DNA of 64,000 nucleotides from contig NZ_FSRE01000002.1 of NCBI RefSeq assembly GCF_900141795.1, forward strand, positions 186,001 through 250,000, written 5' to 3'. The translations under genes were made by a program, and so were the position numbers. The notes beneath the pieces were generated by a model. The model was given only the letters and a program-made list of their open reading frames with translations. It did no database searches and was not told where the DNA came from. Positions within the stretch are counted from its first letter, which is position 1. Each line of letters starts with the position of its first letter. Origin of the DNA: Sulfurivirga caldicuralii. Lineage in GTDB: Bacteria > Pseudomonadota > Gammaproteobacteria > Thiomicrospirales > Thiomicrospiraceae. Of the stretch, positions 30,224 through 38,764 are shown piece by piece.

Positions 30224-31120
30224 ATGCAGTGGCCTACGCTGGAAGATACGATCGGCAACACACCATTAGTCCGCATACAGCGGCTTGCGCAGCTGGACAA
30301 TGGCAGTGTGGTGCTGGGCAAGCTGGAAGGCAATAATCCGGCCGGTTCGGTCAAGGATCGCCCGGCGTTCAACATGATCAGGCAGGCGCAGGCGCGCGGT
30401 GAAATCCGGCCCGGCGACACGCTGATCGAGGCCACCAGCGGCAATACCGGCATCGCACTGGCCATGGCGGCGGCGATGATGGGCTATCGCCTCAGGCTGA
30501 TCATGCCCGAAAACATGAGTCTGGAGCGCCGTGCCAGCATGGCCGCCTTCGGGGCCGAACTGGTGCTGGTGAGCGTTGACGAGGGCATGGAAGGCGCCCG
30601 CGATCTGGCGCGAGCCATGGAAGCCCGTGGTGAAGGCAAGGTGCTGGACCAGTTCTCCAATCCGGACAACTGGCGCGCACACTATCTCACCACCGGCCCG
30701 GAGATCTGGCGCCAGACCCAGGGGCAGGTGACCCACTTTGTCAGCGCCATGGGCACCACCGGCACCATCATGGGTGTCAGCCATGCGCTAAAGGAGCGCA
30801 ACCCGGCCGTGCAGGTGATCGGCGTGCAGCCGGCGGAAGGCGCCAGTATTCCCGGCATCCGCCGCTGGCCGCCGGAGTATCTGCCCGCCATTTTCGACCC
30901 GAAATGGGTGGATGAGGAGCGCGACGTGACTCAGGAAGACGCCGAGGAGATGACCCGCCGCATGGCGCGGGATGAGGGGCTGTTCGCCGGCATTTCCTCT
31001 GGTGGGGCCATGCATGTGGCGCTGCAGGTGGCAGCGGAGAATCCCGACAGTGTCGTGGTCACCATCGTGTGCGACCGCGGCGACCGCTACCTTTCCACTG
31101 GCGTATTTCCACCCGCATGA
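30224..31120 (+). CDS. cysM: Cysteine synthase B
   Basis: This 298-aa PLP enzyme makes cysteine from O-acetylserine and sulfide or thiosulfate. The start at 30224 follows GGGAG; an upstream GTG at 30203 overlaps the pump gene. PLP Lys44 is in GSVKDRPAF, the phosphate loop is TSGNTG, and the C-terminal GISSGGAMHVAL is conserved. The short length and the segment NPAGSVKDRPA favour CysM over CysK. It is embedded in the long tetR-mscS gene run. Confidence 0.93.
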   Translation: MQWPTLEDTIGNTPLVRIQRLAQLDNGSVVLGKLEGNNPAGSVKDRPAFNMIRQAQARGEIRPGDTLIEATSGNTGIALAMAAAMMGYRLRLIMPENMSLERRASMAAFGAELVLVSVDEGMEGARDLARAMEARGEGKVLDQFSNPDNWRAHYLTTGPEIWRQTQGQVTHFVSAMGTTGTIMGVSHALKERNPAVQVIGVQPAEGASIPGIRRWPPEYLPAIFDPKWVDEERDVTQEDAEEMTRRMARDEGLFAGISSGGAMHVALQVAAENPDSVVVTIVCDRGDRYLSTGVFPPA

Positions 31121-31905
31121 ACCGGCCAACGCTTGTTTTCGACATTGAAACGGTTCCCGACGTGGAGGCGGGGCGCCGCCTGCTCGGGCTGGATGGGCTG
31201 GACGATGCCAGCGTGGTCGAGGCGATGAAGCTGCAGCGCCTTGGCGAGGCAGGCCATGACTTCATGCGCCATCACCTGCACCGCGTGGTGGCCATCTCGG
31301 TGGTGCTACGCACGGCGGACACGCTTAAGGTCTGGTCGCTGGGCACGCCGGAAAGCGACGAGGCGGAGCTGCTGCAGCGCTTCTTTGAAGGGGTGGAACA
31401 GTTCAAGCCCACGCTGGTCAGCTGGAACGGGTCCGGCTTCGATCTGCCCGTGCTGCACTATCGCGCCCTGCTGCACGGCATTGAGGCGCGCACCTACTGG
31501 GATACAGGTCAGTTCGAGCGTGAGCGCAAGTGGGACAATTACATCAGCCGCTATCAGTTCGCCCACATCGACCTGATGGACGTGCTCTCGGCCTATCAGC
31601 CCCGTGCGGCAGCGCGGCTGGACGACCTTGCCGTGATGCTGGGGCTGCCGGGCAAGATGGGGCAGAGCGGTGCCGCCGTGTCAGAGCAATGGCTCAACGG
31701 TGAAATCGAGGCTATACGCAACTATTGCGAAACCGATGTGGTCAATACCTATCTGATCTATCTGCGTTTCGAACGCATGCGCGGCCAGTTGACGGCCGCG
31801 CAATATGAAACGGAGCAGGCGCGCGTGCGCGACATGCTGCGTGCTAGCGGCAAACCCCATCTGCTGGCGTATGAGGAGGCTTGGCATGAATCGAACAGCC
31901 ATTGA
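31117..31905 (+). CDS. Predicted 3'-5' exonuclease of the DEDD superfamily (PolB-exonuclease-like)
   Basis: This 262-aa protein starts MNRPTLVFDIETVPDVEAGRRL, with exonuclease motif I residues Asp9 and Glu11. Motif II is SWNGSGFDLPVLHYRALLHG, and motif III is YCETDVVNTYLIY. This matches the stand-alone exonuclease family related to the proofreading domain of DNA polymerase B. The role is probably nucleic-acid repair or RNA turnover and is untested. It overlaps cysM by 4 nt and the next gene by 20 nt. Confidence 0.88.
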   Translation: MNRPTLVFDIETVPDVEAGRRLLGLDGLDDASVVEAMKLQRLGEAGHDFMRHHLHRVVAISVVLRTADTLKVWSLGTPESDEAELLQRFFEGVEQFKPTLVSWNGSGFDLPVLHYRALLHGIEARTYWDTGQFERERKWDNYISRYQFAHIDLMDVLSAYQPRAAARLDDLAVMLGLPGKMGQSGAAVSEQWLNGEIEAIRNYCETDVVNTYLIYLRFERMRGQLTAAQYETEQARVRDMLRASGKPHLLAYEEAWHESNSH

Positions 31906-32188
31906 GGAACGCATTGAGGACCTGCGCCGCCGCGGCATCATCTCGCCAGAGGACGAAGCGCGTATCCAGCGCGATCTGGAGCAGGAAAAGTGGGCCGATC
32001 TGGAACTGTTTCTCAACCAGCTGGAAGTGGAGGCGCGCTTTCGCAGCTGGCGGCCGATCATTCGTCTGGCCATGCTCTCCAGCGTCATTTCGGCGTTGAT
32101 TCTGATTGCCGTGGCCATCTGGGTCGGCACGCAACACCCCGAAATCATTCAATCCCTGTCAGCAAATGCCCATGAAACGGGAAATTGA
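31886..32188 (+). CDS. Small single-pass membrane protein of unknown function
   Basis: This 100-aa protein starts at 31886, with GAGGAGG upstream. The N-terminal half is charged and helical (TAIEERIEDLRRRGIISPEDEARI), and one transmembrane helix lies at residues ~62-82 (LAMLSSVISALILIAVAIWV). I do not recognise the family. The overlap with genes on both sides argues for true translation. Confidence 0.7.
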   Translation: MNRTAIEERIEDLRRRGIISPEDEARIQRDLEQEKWADLELFLNQLEVEARFRSWRPIIRLAMLSSVISALILIAVAIWVGTQHPEIIQSLSANAHETGN

Positions 32189-32681
32189 ACGCAAGTATCT
32201 GGTCACCGGCGATGGCTGGCGCGAACAGGCCTTTAAAAAGGTGCATTTCGCCCAGGGCTATCTCAACAACGCTGCCAACCCTGAAAACAAGTGCTCCATC
32301 CGCGTGCGCATCGAGGGGGACGAGGCCAATCTGAACATCAAGAGCATGGAGATCGGCATCAGCCGCGACGAGTACGAATATCCGATTCCGGTGACACACG
32401 CCCAGGTCATGCTGGAAAAGTTTGCTATCGGTCCCGTGATCGAGAAAAACCGCTACTGGATCGAATACGAAGGCTTCGTATGGGAAGTGGACGAATTCCT
32501 CGGCGAGAATGCCGGGCTGGTGGTGGCTGAAGTGGAACTGGAGGACGAGCAGACGACACCCCCCTTGCCGGATTGGGTCGGCAGGGAAGTGACCGATCAG
32601 CTGCGTTATTACAACGTGTCGCTCGCGCAACGGCCTTTCAGCCAGTGGAGCGAGGCGGAACAACAGGGAGAGGTGTCATGA
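32172..32681 (+). CDS. CYTH-domain protein (triphosphate tunnel enzyme)
   Basis: This 169-aa cytoplasmic protein starts MKREIERKYLV, the ExExK signature of the CYTH fold that binds triphosphates with metal. ATG 32166 two codons earlier is an alternative. Arg/Lys/Glu strands (CSIRVRIEGDEANLNIKS and EVDEFLGENAGLVVAEVELE) build the tunnel. Relatives include inorganic triphosphatases, thiamine triphosphatase and class IV adenylate cyclases. The length fits the short NE1496-like group. Its substrate cannot be read from the sequence. Confidence 0.9.
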   Translation: MKREIERKYLVTGDGWREQAFKKVHFAQGYLNNAANPENKCSIRVRIEGDEANLNIKSMEIGISRDEYEYPIPVTHAQVMLEKFAIGPVIEKNRYWIEYEGFVWEVDEFLGENAGLVVAEVELEDEQTTPPLPDWVGREVTDQLRYYNVSLAQRPFSQWSEAEQQGEVS

Positions 32682-33991
32682 AACGGGCATTTTTTGCAGG
32701 ACTGCTGCTGGCAACCAGTGCGCAGGTGTACGCGGCGCATGATCTGGTGAGCGTGTGGCGCATGGCGCAGGCCCATGATGCACAGCTGGCACAGGCGCGG
32801 GCGGAATACGATGCCCAGCGCAAGCAGATCGACCGCGCCAAGGCCGCGCTGCTGCCGCAGGTAACCCTGCAGGGATCGCTGTCCAAAAGCGATACGGATC
32901 TGCCCGATGCCGCAGGCGATGTGCGTACTCGACAGCTGAGTCTGCAGGCGCAGCAGGCGCTGTACAACCGCAAGGCCCTGGTGGCCTACGACATCGCCAA
33001 AACGCAGCTGTCCGCTGCCGAGGCGGCGTGGCGTCAGGCTCAGCAGGATCTGATTACCCGTGTGGTCAAGGCCTATTTCGATGTGCTGTTGGCGCAGGCC
33101 AATGTGAAGCTGGCGAAAAGTCAGGAAGCCGCCAATAGGACCCAGTGGGAGCGGGCGCAGACCTCAGAGCAGGTGGGGCTGGCCTCCCGCACCGATGTGC
33201 TGCAGGCGCGTTCCGCCTACGACCTCAGTCGGGCAGATCGCATCAAGGCAGAGAATGCGCTCAATACCGCCTATGAGAATCTGGCCAAGCTCACCGGCCA
33301 GCGGGTGACTGCGCTTAAAAGCGTCAACACCAGGCCACCGCAGCTGCTGAGGGGCGAGGATCAGGCATGGATTCAGCGCGCCTTGCGCAACAGCCCTCAA
33401 CTGGCCCAGGTCGCCCGCCAACGGGATGTCGCCGAGCAGACGGTGGATCTGGAACGCAGCGACTACTATCCTACGCTGGCGCTGACGGCGCAGGTGCAGG
33501 AGACCGCCTACGATGATTATCGCAGCCTCTATGCATCCACTTACCGTGACACGCGGGCCAGCTCGCTGGCCTTGGTGCTGAACTGGCCGATTTACAGTGG
33601 GGGTCTCACACGCGCGACCGTGGCACAGGCGCAGGATAATGCCCGCAAGGCGCGTGAAGGCCTGCGCGATGTGCGCGAGCAGCTGCAGCTGCAGGTGCGT
33701 GTGCTGCTGGCGGACATTCGCAATGGCGAGTCGCTGGTGGATGCGCTGCAGGCGGCGGTGGCTTCCGGTGATGCATTTCTCGAGGCCGCGGAAGAGAGCT
33801 ACCGCGTCGGTCTGAAAAGCCTGCTGGATGTGCTCACCGCCCGCGCCAATGCCCACAAGGCGCGGCGCGATCTGGTGGCGGCGCTGGACGATCTGGTGGT
33901 CAAGCGCCTGCAGCTGGAAGCGGTGGTGGGTGATCTGGATGAAGAGGACCTCAAGCGCATGGATGCGCTGTTGATCGACCCGGATTCGTGA
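32678..33991 (+). CDS. tolC: TolC-family outer-membrane efflux channel
   Basis: This 437-aa protein has a signal peptide (MKRAFFAGLLLATSAQVYA), then two repeats of the outer-membrane efflux domain rich in long coiled-coil helices. The length matches mature TolC. The segments NPxGLxSRTDVLQAR-like (EQVGLASRTDVLQAR) and VGLKSLLDVLTARANAH at the two equivalent positions are typical. It probably serves the RND pump at 26101-30206 in the same gene run, although it is 2.5 kb away. It overlaps the next gene by 4 nt. Confidence 0.93.
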   Translation: MKRAFFAGLLLATSAQVYAAHDLVSVWRMAQAHDAQLAQARAEYDAQRKQIDRAKAALLPQVTLQGSLSKSDTDLPDAAGDVRTRQLSLQAQQALYNRKALVAYDIAKTQLSAAEAAWRQAQQDLITRVVKAYFDVLLAQANVKLAKSQEAANRTQWERAQTSEQVGLASRTDVLQARSAYDLSRADRIKAENALNTAYENLAKLTGQRVTALKSVNTRPPQLLRGEDQAWIQRALRNSPQLAQVARQRDVAEQTVDLERSDYYPTLALTAQVQETAYDDYRSLYASTYRDTRASSLALVLNWPIYSGGLTRATVAQAQDNARKAREGLRDVREQLQLQVRVLLADIRNGESLVDALQAAVASGDAFLEAAEESYRVGLKSLLDVLTARANAHKARRDLVAALDDLVVKRLQLEAVVGDLDEEDLKRMDALLIDPDS

Positions 33992-35484
33992 ACGCCCCCT
34001 TTCCCCGTCGTACTCTTCTTGCCGCCGGCTGTGGCCTGCCGCTGCTGGGGTGTTCCGCGCGAACACCGTTGCCGCAGAATCACTTTCGCCTTGGCGTCAG
34101 CGGCCGCCCCCGCAGTCTCGATCCGCGCCGTGCTACCGATGCGCTCTCCAGTCGGCTCAATCGCCTGCTGTATGAGGCGCCGGTGGACTTCAATGCCCGT
34201 TTTGAGCCGGTACCGGCTCTGATGGACTGGCAGCAGACGGCACCGTTGCGCTGGGTATTTGCCCTGCGCAAGTCCACCCGCTTTCATGATGGTACGCCCT
34301 TGACGGCCGAGGATGTAGCGGCCACCTACGCCAGTGTGCTCGATCCGGCCACCGCCTCTCCACACCGGGGTGGACTGAAGCATGTGCAGCGAGTACGTGC
34401 GCTGGATGGACAGCGTGTGCAGTTTGACCTGACCCATGTGGATGCCCTGTTTCCGGGGCGGCTTACCATTGGCGTGCTGCCGCGGAGGTTGATGAAAGCG
34501 GGGCATGACTTCAATCGCCAGCCGCTGGGCAGCGGTCCGTGCCGTTTCGTGGATGCCAACGAGCAGCGCACCCGCCTGCAGCGGCCCGATGGCGCACTGC
34601 TGGAGTTCATCAAGGTGAAGGATCCACTGGTGCAGGTGCTCAAGTTGCGCAAGGGGGAGCTGGACTGGATTCAGGGTGGCCTGTCGCCGGAGCTGGTGCG
34701 CTATTGCGCGGCGCGTCCCGAGCTTGCGGTGCAATGGCACCGCGGTACCAATTTTGCCTACATTGGCTTCAACTTTCGCGACAGCTGGCTGTCGCAACAG
34801 CCGATCCGCGAAGCCATCGCGCTGGGCATCGACCGGGCTGCGATTGTCCAGGCGCTGTTCGACAATCATGCGCGCCTGGCGGGCGCCCTGCTGCCCCCCG
34901 AGCACTGGGCGGGGCTCAAGAACTGGTCGGGCTACCCTTATGATCCGGGGCGCGCCCGTGCCTTGCTTGAAAGTGCCATTGGACAGGGGCAACGGCTGTC
35001 ACTGAGCTACAAGACCAGTGCCAACCCGCTGCGCCTGCGTCTGGCGGCCATCTATCAGTCCATGTTGCGGGAAATCGGCATCGACCTGACCATCCAGAGC
35101 TACGACTGGGGCACCTTTTACGCCGACATCAAGGCCGGGCGCTTTCAGCTCTATTCGCTGGCGTGGGTGGGTATCAAGAGTCCGGACATTTTCCAGTATG
35201 TGTTCCATTCCCAGGCGGTGCCGCCCGCCGGTGCCAACCGCGGCCATTATGCTAACCCCGAGGTGGACCGGCTGATCGAGGCGGCACTGGCGGCGCAGAT
35301 GTTTGCCGAGCAGCAGCGCCTCTATGGGCAGCTGCAGCGCGTGCTGGCGGAAACTGTGGCTCAGGTGCCGCTGTGGTATGAGGATCAGTATGCCGTGTTG
35401 CATCGCTCGGTGAGCGGCTATACCCTTGCAGCCGATGGGCGCTACGATGGCGTGCTGACGATGAGGCGGGTGCAACATGGCTGA
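33988..35484 (+). CDS. Peptide-type ABC transporter solute-binding lipoprotein (SBP family 5)
   Basis: This 498-aa protein is related to DppA/OppA/MppA. It starts at a GTG overlapping the tolC stop. The N-terminus has twin Arg (Arg7-Arg8) and a lipobox LLGC (Cys22), so a Tat- or Sec-exported lipoprotein is likely. The family signature FALRKSTRFHDGTPLTAEDVAATY is intact. The neighbours (YkuD peptidase, permeases and NagZ) suggest murein peptides as ligand. The last 8 nt overlap the YkuD gene. Confidence 0.92.
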   Translation: MNAPFPRRTLLAAGCGLPLLGCSARTPLPQNHFRLGVSGRPRSLDPRRATDALSSRLNRLLYEAPVDFNARFEPVPALMDWQQTAPLRWVFALRKSTRFHDGTPLTAEDVAATYASVLDPATASPHRGGLKHVQRVRALDGQRVQFDLTHVDALFPGRLTIGVLPRRLMKAGHDFNRQPLGSGPCRFVDANEQRTRLQRPDGALLEFIKVKDPLVQVLKLRKGELDWIQGGLSPELVRYCAARPELAVQWHRGTNFAYIGFNFRDSWLSQQPIREAIALGIDRAAIVQALFDNHARLAGALLPPEHWAGLKNWSGYPYDPGRARALLESAIGQGQRLSLSYKTSANPLRLRLAAIYQSMLREIGIDLTIQSYDWGTFYADIKAGRFQLYSLAWVGIKSPDIFQYVFHSQAVPPAGANRGHYANPEVDRLIEAALAAQMFAEQQRLYGQLQRVLAETVAQVPLWYEDQYAVLHRSVSGYTLAADGRYDGVLTMRRVQHG

Positions 35485-36010
35485 CAGGGGGGTCCCCGAC
35501 TTTTTTCACGGCGAAAAAAATGCGCTGCCTTCAAAGTGGCTGCAGGTGTGCCTGCAGACGCAGAAACTCCATCTTTTCGAGCAGGATGCCTGTGTGGCCA
35601 CCTATGCGGTGAGTACGGGGGCTGCCGGGGCGGGCTGTGAGCAGAACAGCGGCTGTACGCCCACGGGCTGGCATGTGGTGCGCGCCCGCATCGGCGACGG
35701 GCAGCCGCCGGGCAGCGTTTTTGTGGGGCGGCGTCCTACCGGGGAAATCTGGACGCCCGAGCTGGCAGAACGGGAAGCCGAGCGAGACTGGATTCTGAGT
35801 CGGATCCTGTGGCTGAGCGGTTGCGAGCCCGGCCACAACCGCCTGGGTGATGTGGATACCATGCGGCGTTTTATCTACATTCACGGCACGCCGCCGGACC
35901 AGCCGCTGGGGGTGCCGCTTTCCCACGGCTGCATTCGCATGGACATGCATGAGGTGATCGAGGTGTTTGACTGGACACCAGTGGGCACACCGGTGGAGAT
36001 CGTGCCATGA
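35477..36010 (+). CDS. YkuD-domain L,D-peptidase without signal peptide, probable cytoplasmic L,D-carboxypeptidase
   Basis: This 177-aa protein carries the YkuD active site, with His136 and SHGCIRM (nucleophile Cys152). Classical L,D-transpeptidases are exported, but no signal peptide or membrane segment is present here. That matches the cytoplasmic ElsL-type YkuD enzymes, which trim the terminal D-Ala from recycled tetrapeptides. The first ~10 residues (MADRGVPDFF) are encoded by a dispersed GC repeat in reverse orientation, so the N-terminus may be a late addition. It sits between the SBP and permease genes. Confidence 0.85.
   Translation: MADRGVPDFFHGEKNALPSKWLQVCLQTQKLHLFEQDACVATYAVSTGAAGAGCEQNSGCTPTGWHVVRARIGDGQPPGSVFVGRRPTGEIWTPELAEREAERDWILSRILWLSGCEPGHNRLGDVDTMRRFIYIHGTPPDQPLGVPLSHGCIRMDMHEVIEVFDWTPVGTPVEIVP
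35483..35508 (-). repeat. Short GC repeat family, copy 3 (at the YkuD gene start)
   Basis: On the minus strand this reads GAAAAAAGTCGGGGACCCCCCTGTC. It covers the SBP stop codon and codons 3-10 of the following gene. It is the only inverted copy in the window. Confidence 0.88.
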
Positions 36011-36921
36011 GAGTGCTGGGTCTGCTGGCGCGTGTGCTGGTTATCCTGTGGGTGGTAAGCACGCTGGTTTTTCTGATGCTGCATCTGGTGCCGGGCGATC
36101 CGGTGGCGGTAATGCTGGGGGAGAGCGCCACGGCGGCGGATCAGGCGGCGCTGCGCCATCATCTGGGGCTGGATCAGCCGCTGTGGCAGCAGTATCTACA
36201 CTATCTGGGCGGGCTGCTGCATGGGGACATGGGGCAGTCGCTGTTTCTGCAGCGACCGGTGGCGGATCTGATTGCAGCACGCTTTCCCTACACGGCAGAG
36301 TTGGCGCTACTGGCGCTGGCGGTGGCGGTGCTGCTGGCCTTTCCGCTAGGCATCTGGGCAGCGGTGCGGGCCGGGCGCTGGCCCGACCAGCTGGCGATGA
36401 CCCTCTCGTTGATTGGAGTGTCCATTCCCAACTTTTGGCTGGGGCCGATGCTGATCCTGCTGTTTTCCCTGTGGCTGGGGTGGCTGCCGGTGAGCGGGGC
36501 GGATGCGCCGTGGGCGTGGGTACTGCCGGCGGTGACACTGGGCACGGCGCTGGCAGCGATTCTGACGCGCATGCTGCGCGCCAGTCTGCTGGAGGTGCTG
36601 CATGAAGAGTATGTGCGCACCGCACTGGCCAAGGGGGCATCGCCGCGGCGGGTGGTGCTGCGCCATGCCCTGTTCAATGCACTGCTACCGGTGGTGACGG
36701 TGCTGGGGCTGCAGCTGGGCACCCTGCTGGGCGGTGCGGTGATTACCGAAGTGGTGTTTGACTGGCCGGGACTTGGGCAGTTGCTGGTGGAGTCTATTCA
36801 GCGTCGCGACTATCCGGTGGTGCAGGGTGTGATTCTGGTGATCGCCACCGCCTATGTGGTGGTGAATGCGTTCACCGACTGGCTGTACGGCTGGCTGGAT
36901 CCAAGGGTGCGGCGCCCATGA
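36007..36921 (+). CDS. Peptide ABC transporter permease (DppB type)
   Basis: This 304-aa inner-membrane protein has six hydrophobic segments. The N-terminus GLLARVLVILWVVSTLVFLMLHLVPGDPV is the DppB/OppB signature. The EAA loop that contacts the ATPase reads EYVRTALAKGASPRRVVLRHALFNAL. It overlaps the YkuD gene and the second permease by 4 nt each. No ATPase gene is present in this run, so the motor must be supplied from elsewhere. Confidence 0.94.
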   Translation: MRVLGLLARVLVILWVVSTLVFLMLHLVPGDPVAVMLGESATAADQAALRHHLGLDQPLWQQYLHYLGGLLHGDMGQSLFLQRPVADLIAARFPYTAELALLALAVAVLLAFPLGIWAAVRAGRWPDQLAMTLSLIGVSIPNFWLGPMLILLFSLWLGWLPVSGADAPWAWVLPAVTLGTALAAILTRMLRASLLEVLHEEYVRTALAKGASPRRVVLRHALFNALLPVVTVLGLQLGTLLGGAVITEVVFDWPGLGQLLVESIQRRDYPVVQGVILVIATAYVVVNAFTDWLYGWLDPRVRRP

Positions 36922-37733
36922 AGCGATGGCTGTGGCAGCAACGCATCTGGATTGGCCTGCTGTTGGCGTGGCTCGCGCTTGCGCTGGCTGCGCTGGGCGT
37001 AGGAGACACGGCCTACAGGGTGGATTTGCCTCACCTGCTGGCGGGGCCGGATGCAAACAGCTGGCTCGGCTATGATCAGCTGGGGCGACCCGTATGGGAG
37101 CGCCTGCTACTGGGGGCGCAGACTTCGCTGCAGGTGGCGCTGGCGGTGGTGCTCTTTTCGGCCGTGCTGGGCACGACCATTGGCTTGTTGGCCGGCTATT
37201 ACGGTGGCTGGCTGGACCGAGTCCTTACGGGGGTGATTGATGTGTTTCTGGCGTTTCCGGGCCTGCTGCTGGCCATCGGACTGGCGGCAGTGCTGGGCCC
37301 GGGGGTGGAAAACGTGATCATCGCGCTGGTGGTGGTGGGCTGGGTCAGCTATGCACGGCTGGCGCGGGCGCAGACATTGAGCCTGCGCAGCCGCGAACAT
37401 GTGCTGGCGGCGCGAGCGCTGGGCGCCGGGACGCCGCGTATCCTGCTGCGTCATGTGGTGCCGCTGCTGCTGGCGCCGCTGGGGGTAGAGGCGACTTTTG
37501 GCATTGCCGGCGCGGTTATCAGCGAAGCGGGACTGTCATTTCTGGGACTGGGTATTCAGCCGCCGCAGGATTCGTGGGGCAGCATGATTCGCGAAGGGAC
37601 GCGCTACCTGCTGGTGGCACCCCATCTGGTCATCGCGCCTGGTCTGGCGCTGATGGCGGTGGTGCTGGCGGCCAACCGTCTGGGCGATGCCTGGCGGGAT
37701 TATCTGGATATTAAAACGAGGAGCGGGCCATGA
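36918..37733 (+). CDS. Peptide ABC transporter permease (DppC type)
   Basis: This 271-aa inner-membrane protein forms the transport channel with the DppB-type partner. Motifs are GYDQLGRPVWERLLLGAQTSLQVAL, the EAA loop EHVLAARALGAGTPRILLRHVVP, and SFLGLGIQPPQDSWGSMI near the C-terminus. It is shorter than typical DppC (~300 aa), mainly in the N-terminal region. It overlaps nagZ by 4 nt. Confidence 0.94.
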   Translation: MKRWLWQQRIWIGLLLAWLALALAALGVGDTAYRVDLPHLLAGPDANSWLGYDQLGRPVWERLLLGAQTSLQVALAVVLFSAVLGTTIGLLAGYYGGWLDRVLTGVIDVFLAFPGLLLAIGLAAVLGPGVENVIIALVVVGWVSYARLARAQTLSLRSREHVLAARALGAGTPRILLRHVVPLLLAPLGVEATFGIAGAVISEAGLSFLGLGIQPPQDSWGSMIREGTRYLLVAPHLVIAPGLALMAVVLAANRLGDAWRDYLDIKTRSGP

Positions 37734-38764
37734 AACCCAAGGCACAGCCGCTGGGTGCGGTGATGATCGACATCGAGGGAACCACGCTGACGGAGACTGA
37801 GCAGGAACGTCTGCTGCATCCGCAGGTGGCTGGCGTGGTGCTGTTTACCCGCAATTTTGAATCCAGAGCGCAGCTTAAGGCGCTATGTGATGAAATTCAC
37901 GCCCTGCGCACGCCGAAGCTGCTGATTGCGGTCGATCACGAAGGGGGGCGTGTGCAACGCTTTCGCGAGGATGGAATGAGCGTGCTGCCTGCCATGGCGC
38001 GGCTGGGGCAGCTGCATGACCTCAATCCCATGGCGGCCGATGAGGCAGCGCGCCAGCTGGGGTGGCTGATGGCGGCGGAACTGCTGGCACTGGGCGTGGA
38101 TTTCAGCTTTGCGCCGGTGGTGGATCTGCAGCATGGGCGCAGCGAGGTGGTCGGTGACCGCAGCTTCCACCACCAGGCGCAGGTGGTGGCGCGGCTGGCG
38201 CAGGAGTTTCTCGCCGGTATGCACGCGGCCGGCATGGCAGGCGTGGCCAAGCACTTCCCGGGCCATGGTTATGCGGAGGCAGACAGCCACGTGACCATGG
38301 CGGAAGATGGGCGCGACTGGGATGCCCTGCAGGATGACCTGCTGCCGTTCAAGGTGCTGATCGCCGCCCATGTGGAGGGCATTATGCCGGCCCATGTGGT
38401 TTATCCCCAACTGGATGCGTTGCCGGCTGGCTTTTCGTCCTTCTGGCTGCAGCAGGTGCTGCGCGAGCAGCTGGGCTTTGAAGGGGCGATTATCAGCGAT
38501 GATCTGAACATGCACGCCGCGGCGGTGTATGGTGATATCCTACGCCGTGGGCAACTGGCACTGGAAGCCGGCTGTGATCTGCTGCTGGCACTGAATGATC
38601 CCGCGGGTGCCGATGCGCTGCTGAACGGCCTGCACCACGTGGTATCGGTGCTGTCTCATGCGCGCATGATTGCCCTGCATGGCCATCCGCAGTTCAAGGC
38701 CGACCGCTTGTCGTATCTGCCGGAATGGCAAGCGGCACAACAGACACTGGAGGAGCTGGCATGA
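37730..38764 (+). CDS. nagZ: Beta-N-acetylhexosaminidase NagZ
   Basis: This 344-aa cytoplasmic glycoside hydrolase family 3 enzyme removes GlcNAc from GlcNAc-anhydroMurNAc-peptides during peptidoglycan recycling. Motifs are AVDHEGGRVQRFR, FAPVVDLQ, KHFPGHGYAEADSH (with the catalytic His loop) and ISDDLNM (nucleophile Asp257 or Asp258). The length matches E. coli NagZ (341 aa). It follows directly on the peptide transporter genes and overlaps mscS. Confidence 0.96.
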   Translation: MKPKAQPLGAVMIDIEGTTLTETEQERLLHPQVAGVVLFTRNFESRAQLKALCDEIHALRTPKLLIAVDHEGGRVQRFREDGMSVLPAMARLGQLHDLNPMAADEAARQLGWLMAAELLALGVDFSFAPVVDLQHGRSEVVGDRSFHHQAQVVARLAQEFLAGMHAAGMAGVAKHFPGHGYAEADSHVTMAEDGRDWDALQDDLLPFKVLIAAHVEGIMPAHVVYPQLDALPAGFSSFWLQQVLREQLGFEGAIISDDLNMHAAAVYGDILRRGQLALEAGCDLLLALNDPAGADALLNGLHHVVSVLSHARMIALHGHPQFKADRLSYLPEWQAAQQTLEELA

